Source: Treponema sp. (lineage in GTDB: Bacteria > Spirochaetota > Spirochaetia > Treponematales > Breznakiellaceae). From it: a stretch of DNA of 64,000 bases. Of this stretch, positions 55,388 to 63,284 are shown in pieces. A model generated the notes under the pieces. That model was not told the origin of the DNA. It did no database searches and saw only the letters and a list, made by a program, of their open reading frames with translations. Position 1 is the stretch's first letter; every line of letters starts with the position of its first letter. A program made the position numbers and the translations under genes. The stretch covers positions 62,001 through 126,000 of the forward strand of contig WRLF01000006.1 of NCBI GenBank assembly GCA_009777735.1, read 5' to 3'.

Positions 55388-55870
55388 ATGAACTGCAGTA
55401 AGATACTGGACATGGTTTATGAACATGAGAATTTGTCTCTGGCAGCCCGTATTCAGGTCGGTCTGCATCTTATGTTCTGCCCTGACTGTGCCCGGGAAGC
55501 CGGACGTTTTGAAGTATGCCATGACATTCTGCGCAATGACTTTCTGCCCCCTTCACCCGGACTGGAAGATGCCGTTATGGCATTGCTCAGCGGCGAAGAA
55601 CATGCATTGGAACTGCATGAAACATCAGTTCAGGGGGCAGGCGCATTTCCCGGCGGATTCTCCACCAGGGGCTGGATAATCGCCGGCATTGTGATGCTCG
55701 TTTCGCTTGCAACAGCCTTTTTCGGCCTTGAATTCAACAAAATTGCCATTGCCGCAGGGATATCATTCATGATTCCCGTCGGCATTACCATAGGTATCAT
55801 TTTAACCTGTTACGGAGCTCTTTTTATTGGAAGCCACATGAAGGAACTAACAGAACGCTTCGGCCTGTAG
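55388..55870 (+). CDS. Zinc-finger anti-sigma factor, membrane-bound
   Basis: A 160-residue protein. The N-terminus carries the ZAS motif H27-X3-C31-X2-C34 (GLHLMFCPDCAREAGRF) that sequesters ECF sigma factors, followed by a linker and two transmembrane helices (GWIIAGIVMLVSLATAFFGL and AIAAGISFMIPVGITIGIILTCYGALFI) and a short C-terminal tail. It should hold the sigma factor of the preceding gene at the inner membrane until signalled. GGGGGTTAG precedes the ATG at 55388. Confidence 0.85.
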   Translation: MNCSKILDMVYEHENLSLAARIQVGLHLMFCPDCAREAGRFEVCHDILRNDFLPPSPGLEDAVMALLSGEEHALELHETSVQGAGAFPGGFSTRGWIIAGIVMLVSLATAFFGLEFNKIAIAAGISFMIPVGITIGIILTCYGALFIGSHMKELTERFGL

Positions 55871-55890
55871 ATTCCCCTGCTTTTTCCCTA

Positions 55891-55919
55891 TTGATTTCTT
55901 CTAAAAAATATTGTATTGT
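55891..55919 (+). promoter_or_regulatory. Putative hemerythrin promoter
   Basis: TTGATT (55891-55896), 17-nt spacer, TATTGT (55914-55919), about 20 nt before the hemerythrin ATG at 55940. Confidence 0.5.
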
Positions 55920-55939
55920 TTAGTTTAGGAGAGATTGGG

Positions 55940-56416
55940 ATGACTTCTAAAACTGACCTTATTACATGGTCCTCTACATTCTCGGTAGGGGTGAAACTTA
56001 TTGATGATCAACACAAGGGATTGCTTGATCTTGTCAACGATATGTTTAATCATGCCACCGGAAACGAAGCAGAGGAGCGTGAATATTTCGCCAGTATTAT
56101 TCAACAGGCGGTACAGTATGTAAAAGTCCATTTCAGTACGGAAGAAAAAATAATGCTCCACACAAAATTCCCCGGATATGCCGAACACAAAAAGACCCAT
56201 GACTCTTTTGTTTTAACATTAGTTGAGAATATCGAGAAATATAACGCCGGAAGACGATTGATTCTGTCTGATTTTACCAAATTCCTGAAAGAATGGATTT
56301 TAACCCATGTCGCCATTATGGATAAAATGTATTTTTCCCACTTTAAATCAATTGCTACCCGGCAAGACGACGGAAAGCTGCATATAGATACCAGTAATGT
56401 AGCAAATATCGGTTAG
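55940..56416 (+). CDS. Bacteriohemerythrin
   Basis: A 158-residue single-domain hemerythrin with a complete di-iron site: His25 (DDQHKGL), His64 and Glu68 (VHFSTEE), His83 and His87 (HKKTH), His123 and Asp128 (HVAIMD). Such proteins bind oxygen or sense it; in an anaerobic or microaerophilic spirochaete it may scavenge or detect O2. Start at 55940 is chosen over 55916 because AGGAGA lies about 6 nt before it. The lepA gene begins 8 nt after its stop, so the two may be co-transcribed. Confidence 0.92.
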   Translation: MTSKTDLITWSSTFSVGVKLIDDQHKGLLDLVNDMFNHATGNEAEEREYFASIIQQAVQYVKVHFSTEEKIMLHTKFPGYAEHKKTHDSFVLTLVENIEKYNAGRRLILSDFTKFLKEWILTHVAIMDKMYFSHFKSIATRQDDGKLHIDTSNVANIG

Positions 56417-56424
56417 TTACGCCA

Positions 56425-58233
56425 ATGGCAGAAACAAAATATATTCGCAACTTTTGCATTATTGCCCATATTGACCATGGTAAATCAACACTCGCTGACC
56501 GTCTTATTCAGAAAGCCAAGCTCGTAGATGACCGTAACTTTCAAAATCAGATTCTTGATAACATGGACATTGAGCGGGAACGGGGCATCACCATTAAAAG
56601 CCAGGCGGTGAGGATTCCCTACATTGCCGCCGACGGCAATGCCTACGAGTTAAACCTCGTTGACACACCCGGACATGTCGATTTTACTTACGAAGTCAGC
56701 CGGGCCATTAACTCCTGCGAAGGGGCGCTGCTCCTTGTTGACGCTACCCAGGGCGTGCAGGCGCAAACGCTGTCAAACATGTACCTTGCCCTTGAAAACA
56801 ACCTTGAGATAGTGCCGGTAATAAATAAAATTGATATGCAGTCGGCGGACATTGATAATGCCAAACGGCAGATTGACAAAGACCTGGGACTGGATGCCGA
56901 AAGCGCCCTGCAGGTATCAGCACGGAACGGTACCGGCATTGACGATCTGTTTGAGGCCATTATTAAACGCATACCGCCGCCGTCCGGCGATAAAGCTGCC
57001 CCGCTGCGGGCGCTTATTTTCGATTGTCATTACGATCCATATCGCGGTGTAGTCGTGCATCTGCGGCTCTTTGACGGAACGATAAAAAAGGGGATGAAAA
57101 TTTCGTTTATGTCAAACGGCTCGGTATACGAGGTTGAAACAGCGGGTGTCTTCAAACTGGCTCTGGTAGAAACCGGAGAACTTACTGTTGGAGATGTTGG
57201 CTACATCATAGCGGGAATCAAAACAGTCAGCGATGTGCGGGTGGGCGACACAGTGACCGGAGCGGATAATCCCTGTGAAGCCGCTCTTCCCGGTTTCCGC
57301 GAAATAAAGCCGGTTGTTTTTTCCTCAATTTACCCGGTCGATTCCAACGACTACGAGGAACTGCGGACAAGCATGGAAAAATTAAAACTCAACGACGCAT
57401 CGCTGATGTACGAAAAAGATTCTTCTGTGGCACTGGGCTTTGGCTTCCGTTGCGGGTTTTTGGGGCTGCTGCACCTTGAAGTAATACAGGAACGGCTTGA
57501 ACGGGAGTTCGATCAATCGGTCATCTTTACCGCGCCTTCGGTCAAATACAAAATTCGCCTCAAAAAATCAGGCGAAGATACTTTAATTGACAATCCCATA
57601 GAATACCCCGACGAGGGGCTTGTTGACGGGGCCGAAGAACCGTACATCCGCGCCGCTATCATCACCCCCGCTAACTTTCTGGGCAATATCATGACCCTGT
57701 GCATGGAAAAACGCGGCGTGCAGACGAACATGACGTACCTTGACGAAAAACGTGTTGAATTAATTTATGATATGCCGCTTGCCGAAGTATTGTTTGATTT
57801 TTATGACCGCTTAAAAAGCACGAGCCGGGGTTATGCGTCATTTGATTACGACATAACCGGTTACAAGCCAACGGAGCTTGTCAAACTGGAAATACTGCTT
57901 AACGGCAAAGCGGTGGACGCCCTTTCCCAGCTTGTGTTCAAGGGAAACGCCTACGACCGCGCCCGCAAAGTCTGCGAACGCCTGCGAGAGGAAATACCCC
58001 GGCAGCAATTCAAGATACCCATACAGGGAGCCATCGGCAGCCATGTTATTGCTCGTGAAACGGTCAACGCTCTGCGAAAAGATGTAACGGCGAAATGTTA
58101 CGGCGGCGACATTACCCGTAAACGCAAACTGCTGGAAAAACAGAAAGAAGGCAAAAAGCGGATGAAAATGGTCGGCGATGTGGAACTGCCGCAAAGCGCC
58201 TTCCTTGCGGTGCTGAAGACAAAAGATGAGTAG
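56425..58233 (+). CDS. lepA: Elongation factor 4 (LepA)
   Basis: Ribosomal back-translocase GTPase acting under stress or during initiation/ribosome maturation. The 602-residue sequence is full length: G1 AHIDHGKS, switch [20 protein letters not shown]3 DTPGHVDF, G4 NKID, and the LepA-specific C-terminal domain with [37 protein letters not shown]. Upstream lies hemerythrin at 8 nt; no strong ribosome site precedes the ATG, so it may depend on coupling. Downstream is an unremarkable 117-nt gap to the convergent DUF2442 gene. Confidence 0.97.
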   Translation: MAETKYIRNFCIIAHIDHGKSTLADRLIQKAKLVDDRNFQNQILDNMDIERERGITIKSQAVRIPYIAADGNAYELNLVDTPGHVDFTYEVSRAINSCEGALLLVDATQGVQAQTLSNMYLALENNLEIVPVINKIDMQSADIDNAKRQIDKDLGLDAESALQVSARNGTGIDDLFEAIIKRIPPPSGDKAAPLRALIFDCHYDPYRGVVVHLRLFDGTIKKGMKISFMSNGSVYEVETAGVFKLALVETGELTVGDVGYIIAGIKTVSDVRVGDTVTGADNPCEAALPGFREIKPVVFSSIYPVDSNDYEELRTSMEKLKLNDASLMYEKDSSVALGFGFRCGFLGLLHLEVIQERLEREFDQSVIFTAPSVKYKIRLKKSGEDTLIDNPIEYPDEGLVDGAEEPYIRAAIITPANFLGNIMTLCMEKRGVQTNMTYLDEKRVELIYDMPLAEVLFDFYDRLKSTSRGYASFDYDITGYKPTELVKLEILLNGKAVDALSQLVFKGNAYDRARKVCERLREEIPRQQFKIPIQGAIGSHVIARETVNALRKDVTAKCYGGDITRKRKLLEKQKEGKKRMKMVGDVELPQSAFLAVLKTKDE

Positions 58234-58350
58234 TTATGCCGCAACCTAAATTTACCGCTCTGCCGCCCTCTGACAGACTGGTTCTCAAAGCAGGAAGATA
58301 AAGGGGTGCAGTACTGATAGAAAAAAATCGTGTGCCTTGATAGAGAGGGA

Positions 58351-58638
58351 TCAATGTTTACTTTTTTCTGCTGTATTTTCGTATTCTTTAAATACCGGCT
58401 TACCATTATAGAATAATTCATTGCAGCTTAAATCTATATCCTCATTCCAGGATACACCATAACCGCCGCCGTCTATTTTTACCTGTTCAAACAGTTTATA
58501 GGTAAGGTAAAAAGCCTGAAAAGCCTCATGTTTATTAATCATTGGCTTTACATCATAGATTTTAGCATCGCCGTTATTAAAAATAATGTGAAGGTTGAAA
58601 TCCGGCAGTGGATCAACGCTCTTAACAGTATGAAACAT
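58351..58638 (-). CDS. DUF2442-domain protein
   Basis: A 95-residue protein matching the DUF2442 pattern: TVKSVDPLPDFNLHIIFNNGDAKIYDVKPMI at the start and YGVSWNEDIDLSCNELFYNGKPV near the end. DUF2442 genes are very often paired with DUF4160, and the pair has been proposed as a toxin-antitoxin-like unit, without a firm biochemical role. Its ATG at 58638 follows the DUF4160 stop by 2 nt, so both are one transcript. Confidence 0.8.
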   Translation of the reverse strand: MFHTVKSVDPLPDFNLHIIFNNGDAKIYDVKPMINKHEAFQAFYLTYKLFEQVKIDGGGYGVSWNEDIDLSCNELFYNGKPVFKEYENTAEKSKH

Positions 58639-58640
58639 AA

Positions 58641-58895
58641 TTACTCCAAAGGCGGCAGTTTATGTAACTGCTGACTATTCCACATAGCAAGTAATTTGTC
58701 TTTATGGACTTCATTCCATTCTTTGACCAGTTTATAGGCTCTTGCAGGCAGATCACCTTCCAGCATTTCGCCGTTTTGGATATTAATTGAACCTACATAC
58801 TCGCCATACTGGACATGGATATGAGGCGGATCATGCTCTTTTTGCCTAAAGAACATTTTTATTACTAATCCGTAAAATCTTGCTAATTCAGGCAT
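58641..58895 (-). CDS. DUF4160-domain protein
   Basis: An 84-residue protein with the hallmark MFFRQKEHDPPHIHVQYGEYVGSINIQNGEMLEGDLPARAYKLVKEW of DUF4160. It is the upstream gene of a two-gene unit with DUF2442. A consensus -10 (TATAAT) ends 5 nt before the ATG and no ribosome site exists, so the mRNA is probably leaderless. It is divergent from the tail-like cluster at 59.1 kb. Confidence 0.82.
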   Translation of the reverse strand: MPELARFYGLVIKMFFRQKEHDPPHIHVQYGEYVGSINIQNGEMLEGDLPARAYKLVKEWNEVHKDKLLAMWNSQQLHKLPPLE

Positions 58896-58900
58896 AGCTT

Positions 58901-58930
58901 ATTATACTATAGCTTTAAAAAGATTGTAAA
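58901..58930 (-). promoter_or_regulatory. Leaderless promoter of the DUF4160/DUF2442 pair
   Basis: Minus strand: TTTACA (58925-58930), 18-nt spacer, perfect TATAAT (58901-58906), 5 nt to the ATG at 58895. Confidence 0.6.
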
Positions 58931-58945
58931 GTGATTTGCTTTCAA

Positions 58946-58967
58946 TGGTATGACATCCTGGATACCA
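58946..58967. other. Small inverted repeat in divergent promoter region
   Basis: TGGTAT (58946-58951) and ATACCA (58962-58967) form a 6-bp inverted repeat between the two divergent promoters; a possible operator, with nothing else to support it. Confidence 0.25.
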
Positions 58968-59033
58968 GTCGTTTGCCTGCCGGAATATAGATGACCATTA
59001 CACTTTTTTGGCATATTTTTTTCAAATTGTTGG

Positions 59034-59076
59034 TATAATTTATTTCATTGACAACTATCCGTTATAGATGTATAAT
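59034..59076 (+). promoter_or_regulatory. Tandem consensus promoters of the tail-like cluster
   Basis: An extended -10 (TGGTATAAT ending 59039) is followed by a perfect sigma70 promoter: TTGACA (59048-59053), 17-nt spacer, TATAAT (59071-59076). An AAGGAGG site (59095-59101) follows before the first ATG. Confidence 0.75.
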
Positions 59077-59112
59077 ACTTCTACAAACCCAATCAAGGAG
59101 GTTTAGGCAAGG

Positions 59113-59472
59113 ATGAACACTGCCATATTAAACCAGCTTAAAACGGGGTCTGTAAAAAAAGTCATTCTTTTCGGCGATTCTGGTCCGGTACCTGTACCCC
59201 CTTATGTTGTGCTAAAACCAGAGCCGACCGAAGAAAACGACAGGCAGAATTTCAGAATAAGCATCCACCGGAATCCGGGAGAAAACGACATTTCAGAAGC
59301 CTATATTTTTACCGAACTCCCGGCTTTATTAAGCAACCGTATTTGGATGGAAACAGGCAGCGGCAGTAAATTCAGGCTGATGAACAGCGGCGAATGGAAC
59401 GGCCCCCTGGCTCCGGAAGATAGCGAAACAATTGTCTACGAGCGGATTTTTTTCGCTCCAAAATTAATTTAG
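59113..59472 (+). CDS. Hypothetical protein, possible phage-tail completion/terminator-like
   Basis: A 119-residue soluble protein of no certain family. The early segment FGDSGPVPVPPYVVLKPEPTEENDRQNFRISIHRN recalls phage tail-terminator or neck proteins, which are small and sit directly upstream of tail tube genes, as here. Transcribed from the consensus tandem promoter with AAGGAGG upstream; 13 nt separate it from the next gene. The phage assignment is inference from order and weak resemblance. Confidence 0.5.
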   Translation: MNTAILNQLKTGSVKKVILFGDSGPVPVPPYVVLKPEPTEENDRQNFRISIHRNPGENDISEAYIFTELPALLSNRIWMETGSGSKFRLMNSGEWNGPLAPEDSETIVYERIFFAPKLI

Positions 59473-59485
59473 CAAGGAGAATATG

Positions 59486-60442
59486 ATGATCGAAACAAAA
59501 AGAGCACGATTTGCCACCGAAGGGTTCAGGATTAAACGCTGTAATCCTGATAAAACCTACGCTACAGCGCAGCGGACCCTCGGTTTTAACGGAGAAATTG
59601 ACCTCTCTTCGGTACTGGTATCTGGAAAGGCGTCCATTTCCGTTAAAATTGGATGGGATCCATGGCAGCCGGAGCAAGAAGTGAATTTTTCCGGTGTGGA
59701 CATTACCGCCGTTACGCCGGAAGATGCCGTAACCGCTTTACAGGCCGCCGGTTTTACCGGTGTACAGTTCAGCATTGATGCCGAAACAGGACGGCTCAAG
59801 GCTGCCGCAGAAGACTCCACTGTAACGGAAATACAAATCAAGGGAAAACTCGCCGGCGCCCTTGATTTTGGCCAATGCAGGAAATTTGGGGGCCTGGGAA
59901 TTTACTACAAGTCCTACCTTGATGATGAAACAATCAGTATTTCCATAACGAATGACATTAAAGAAAAAGAGGAAATCGACCTTGAAGGCGCTATGGGAAC
60001 CATAACGCGCATGATTATTCCCGTAAAACGGCTGGGCGCTTCACCGGTAATAACGACAAAGTTCAAAGACGATGAACTCCTCAATATGATTCAAGGCGGG
60101 GAATACACTCCGGCGACAGAAACAGAACCGGGCACCTACTCGCCGCCTAATTCCCAAAGCGACGGCTCGCCGGTTTTCAGCCTGGATATTTTTGCTCCCC
60201 TGTACGGGACTGGTTTATCGACCATTGATCAAGCGACCGGGTTTGAACGGAGGTTATATTATTCATGCACCGGGTCGGAAGGGGATGTTCCCATGGACGC
60301 AAAATCATGGGCGCAGTTTGCCTATAACATTACTGCCGTTGAAGCAGACGATGAAAACGGAAAACTGATCGGGGTGGAAAAGCGTTTTGAATACAGCCTT
60401 GACCAGTTTGAGGGCCTCCACATTTACGAAGTTGCCGAATAA
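59486..60442 (+). CDS. Phage tail sheath/tube-like protein
   Basis: A 318-residue protein. Residues about 50-130 (VNFSGVDITAVTPEDAVTALQAAGFTGVQFSIDAETGRLKAAAEDSTVTEIQIKGKLAGALDFG) resemble the beta-rich domain in DUF3383/DUF2586-type phage tail sheath proteins, where such an amphipathic 'ITAVTPEDAVTALQAA...YDAETGRL' pattern recurs. The C-terminal part (AYNITAVEADDENGKLIGVEKRFEYSLDQFEGLHIYEV) is unrecognised. The second of two ATG codons (59486) is chosen because GGAG is then 6 nt away. It overlaps the next gene by one base (TAATG). Confidence 0.45.
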   Translation: MIETKRARFATEGFRIKRCNPDKTYATAQRTLGFNGEIDLSSVLVSGKASISVKIGWDPWQPEQEVNFSGVDITAVTPEDAVTALQAAGFTGVQFSIDAETGRLKAAAEDSTVTEIQIKGKLAGALDFGQCRKFGGLGIYYKSYLDDETISISITNDIKEKEEIDLEGAMGTITRMIIPVKRLGASPVITTKFKDDELLNMIQGGEYTPATETEPGTYSPPNSQSDGSPVFSLDIFAPLYGTGLSTIDQATGFERRLYYSCTGSEGDVPMDAKSWAQFAYNITAVEADDENGKLIGVEKRFEYSLDQFEGLHIYEVAE

Positions 60443-61209
60443 TGCTGAGAAAACATATTCGCCGTATCATACAGGAAGAGTTAAACGCCCAGGTTATTAA
60501 AAATAGCCCCGGCTTACCTGTTGGTTATAACCCTCTTGAGGTAATCCGGGGAGGGTTATTCCACTGGGTAGCAGTCCCGTTTAACGGAGTGCCGGTGTGG
60601 TGCGAACTGCGGACACTGAATGCTACCCAGATACGAAGCTGCGGAGATTTTTCCAATATTGTCTCCGGTGAAACAGCGGAACTTACCAGGCAGCAGCTTA
60701 TTGAAATACGGAATTATCAGGAAAAACTGATACGTCTAACCATGAACCGGCCTGCTTATGATGATATTTTTAAGCTGCTTATCAATGAAGACTTTGTCAT
60801 TCAAGATAAACGGAACGAACTGGAAGAAATAAAAAAAACAGATATGTCAGGGTTGCCTTCAAAACAGCGGATTGAACTGGAAAACCGCATTGCCGATATA
60901 GAGTTATTTCTTGGCTTTGTACTTCCCGAAGATACATTTGGCTTTCTTACTGCCTGGGTAAACGGCAGCGATGTAAGCGATATACGAAAACTTACCGATG
61001 ATCAGTTCCTTGAAGCTGCCATACTTGCCGAAAACGGCAACGACAACCCCACTGATCATGTATCGGGAGTTTTTACCGATCACAATAAAAGCGACATAGA
61101 CCGGTATGCCTGGCACTGCCTTGCCGAATACCGCAGGAAAAAAAATATTGAACTGCAAGCCAAATCGGCTTCCAAAAGAAAAGTGATAGGAGGCCCTAAG
61201 CGTGCATAA
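60442..61209 (+). CDS. Hypothetical protein, possible tail-assembly-chaperone-like
   Basis: A 255-residue soluble helical protein, ending in a lysine-rich tail (SASKRKVIGGPKRA). Position directly after a tube-like gene and before a coiled-coil gene matches that of a phage tail-assembly chaperone, but no motif confirms this and the expected -1 slippery frameshift site was not seen. The start overlaps the upstream stop (TAATG), so translation is coupled. 41 nt follow before the LRR lipoprotein gene. Confidence 0.45.
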   Translation: MLRKHIRRIIQEELNAQVIKNSPGLPVGYNPLEVIRGGLFHWVAVPFNGVPVWCELRTLNATQIRSCGDFSNIVSGETAELTRQQLIEIRNYQEKLIRLTMNRPAYDDIFKLLINEDFVIQDKRNELEEIKKTDMSGLPSKQRIELENRIADIELFLGFVLPEDTFGFLTAWVNGSDVSDIRKLTDDQFLEAAILAENGNDNPTDHVSGVFTDHNKSDIDRYAWHCLAEYRRKKNIELQAKSASKRKVIGGPKRA

Positions 61210-61250
61210 TAATAAATTCCTCCGAATCCTTCACAAAAGAGGTTAACAAT

Positions 61251-63272
61251 ATGCCTAAAAATTCTTCTCAATACCCACTACTCACTGTTCACTTTTCACT
61301 ATTCACTGTTCTCTGTTCATTGCTCTTGATCCTCTCCTGCCCGTCCCTGCCCACGCCGGAACAGGCCGCAACAGGCCCCCTGTTTTCTGGTAATGGCGGA
61401 AGAGGCATAGCGCTTGCTGTGCTTGAACCCGCAGGCCGGGGGCTTGCGCCTAACGAACAGTGGATACTCTCCCTCGTGCAAAGCTCTATTACCGGCGACT
61501 TCAACAGATTTTCTGCCATGACCATTGTAGACCGGCAAAACCTGGAAACGGTACTTGCAGAACAGGCCCAGTCCCTGTCCGGCGATTATTCTGATGAAGA
61601 CTTTATCCGCATAGGCAGACTTACGAATGCCCGGCTAATCCTTACCGGCGCTATTACCAAAACGGCAAACAGCTACATTCTTGAATTTTCCGTGTCAGAA
61701 GTGGAAACCGGCGAGCGCAAGGCGTCATACCCGCCCAGGCCAGTTACACCTGACGCTTTGGAAAACCTTGCTGCGGTAAAAGAAGCTTCTGCTGATTTAC
61801 TTGCACAACTTGGGGTGGAACTGACCGATACAGGAGTTGCGGAACTGCGCATGGCGCCTCCGGCGCGTGTGCAGGCGGAAACGGCCCTTGCGCGGGGCAT
61901 AACCGCCCAGCGGCAGGGAACGGAGGTAGCGGCGTTGAGCTACTATTTCCAGGCGGCAACGCTTGACCCGTCCCTGTTTGAAGCAGTAAGCCGGTCTAAT
62001 GTAATGGCGGCGGATATAAGCAGCGGGAGTATTGGGGAAGATGTCCGCAATGATATTCAATGGCGTAGGGATTGGTTGGCGCGGCTGACTGAGACGGAAG
62101 AATACTTTGATGATTTTTTTAGAAACAATTCTTTGCCCTTTACATTGTTTTACTCAACAGGCATACAACAAGGAGCGATAGATTATCAGAATGAAACTGT
62201 TGACTTGAGCATAGAAACCAACCTGCACGGCTCGTTCCGCTGGGCCTACCCGGTGCAGCAGGCATTGCAGACGGTATACAGGGGGTTGGATGCCACCGGC
62301 AGAAAAGATGCCTGGGACTTTACTAACTGGCCTACCCAGAGTGTTTCAAACCTGAAACCGTTTGAAAAACGGAATAACAGGCATACTATTGCCGTTGATT
62401 TAATTAATGACCGGGAACAGGTAATCGGTAGGAATACTTTTTCTGCAGAAGGCTCATGGGAGATTATTTCAAGCGGTTTGCCTGAGTTTTTGATTGAAGA
62501 CGGTGATATACAGACCGTGGTTTTTTCCGGTGTGAAGGTAGATGATATTACTGATAATCTGAGTATACGGATTGCAACGATTAACGGCATGGAAGCGGAG
62601 GTAGCGGCCCGTAACAGAGTTTTGCAGGTACGAGCGCTTGAGGATGATAGATTTAGGTCTTATAGTCTTTACGCAATTAGGAATGGTATTGTAATAGGGT
62701 ATTATAATGAGGATAGACTAACACAAAATGAAAGATTAATACTAGACATACCTGATGAATTATGGGAAGATTTGGTATATAAAATTGGAGAAAGTGCTTT
62801 TAAGAATAAAAGGTTAATCAGTGCACACATTCCCAATGGTATTGTTTTTATTGGAGATGAAGCATTTATGAATAACAGAATAACAAGAATTAGAATTCCC
62901 AATAGCGTTGTTTCTATTGGAAATGGAGCATTTAGGAATAATGCCGTGCAGTATGAGGGTACAAATGTATATGTGACAACGAATGTTACTATTCCCAATA
63001 GCGTTGTTTCTATTGGAGATGATGCATTCAGGAATAACAGCATTCGTGAAATTATTATTCCTTTTAGCATTGTTTCTATTGGAAATCGAGCCTTTTGGGA
63101 TAATACAGATTTGACTAAAATAACAATAGGAAATGATGTAAGGACTCGTCATACTGATACTGCTTTTGATAACAATTTTCAGTATTATTATTCCTATGTG
63201 AATGACAGAAAAGCCGGTACTTATGTTCGTTTCAGTAGTACAAGCGCAAGATGGAGGCGTAGAGATATATAA
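61251..63272 (+). CDS. Lipoprotein with CsgG/FlgO-like domain and BspA-type leucine-rich repeats
   Basis: A 673-residue lipoprotein. The signal peptide ends in LILSC (Cys30) and is partly encoded by tandem TTCACTRTT-like units (61,268-61,325). Residues about 45-190 are a CsgG/FlgO-like domain (GIALAVLEPAGRG..., MTIVDRQNLETVLAEQAQSLSGDYSDEDFIRIGRLTNARLILTGAI), the same module as in the TPR protein at 36.7 kb. Residues about 200-480 are unrecognised. The C-terminal ~190 residues hold four TpLRR/LRR_5 repeats (IPNSVVSIGDDAFRNNSI), a surface-adhesion type known from Treponema and Bacteroidetes. GAGGT precedes the ATG. The LRR end is A+T-rich and looks like recent repeat expansion. Confidence 0.78.
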   Translation: MPKNSSQYPLLTVHFSLFTVLCSLLLILSCPSLPTPEQAATGPLFSGNGGRGIALAVLEPAGRGLAPNEQWILSLVQSSITGDFNRFSAMTIVDRQNLETVLAEQAQSLSGDYSDEDFIRIGRLTNARLILTGAITKTANSYILEFSVSEVETGERKASYPPRPVTPDALENLAAVKEASADLLAQLGVELTDTGVAELRMAPPARVQAETALARGITAQRQGTEVAALSYYFQAATLDPSLFEAVSRSNVMAADISSGSIGEDVRNDIQWRRDWLARLTETEEYFDDFFRNNSLPFTLFYSTGIQQGAIDYQNETVDLSIETNLHGSFRWAYPVQQALQTVYRGLDATGRKDAWDFTNWPTQSVSNLKPFEKRNNRHTIAVDLINDREQVIGRNTFSAEGSWEIISSGLPEFLIEDGDIQTVVFSGVKVDDITDNLSIRIATINGMEAEVAARNRVLQVRALEDDRFRSYSLYAIRNGIVIGYYNEDRLTQNERLILDIPDELWEDLVYKIGESAFKNKRLISAHIPNGIVFIGDEAFMNNRITRIRIPNSVVSIGNGAFRNNAVQYEGTNVYVTTNVTIPNSVVSIGDDAFRNNSIREIIIPFSIVSIGNRAFWDNTDLTKITIGNDVRTRHTDTAFDNNFQYYYSYVNDRKAGTYVRFSSTSARWRRRDI

Positions 63273-63284
63273 TAAGGAGCAAAG

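Noticed and set aside
58236..58301. 21-codon frame after lepA (MPQPKFTALPPSDRLVLKAG...)
   Set aside because: No ribosome site at a usable distance and no overlap or conservation evidence; could be chance.
60442..61209. Programmed -1 frameshift typical of tail-assembly-chaperone genes
   Set aside because: No slippery heptamer followed by an overlapping alternative frame was visible; the weak phage assignment does not rest on it.
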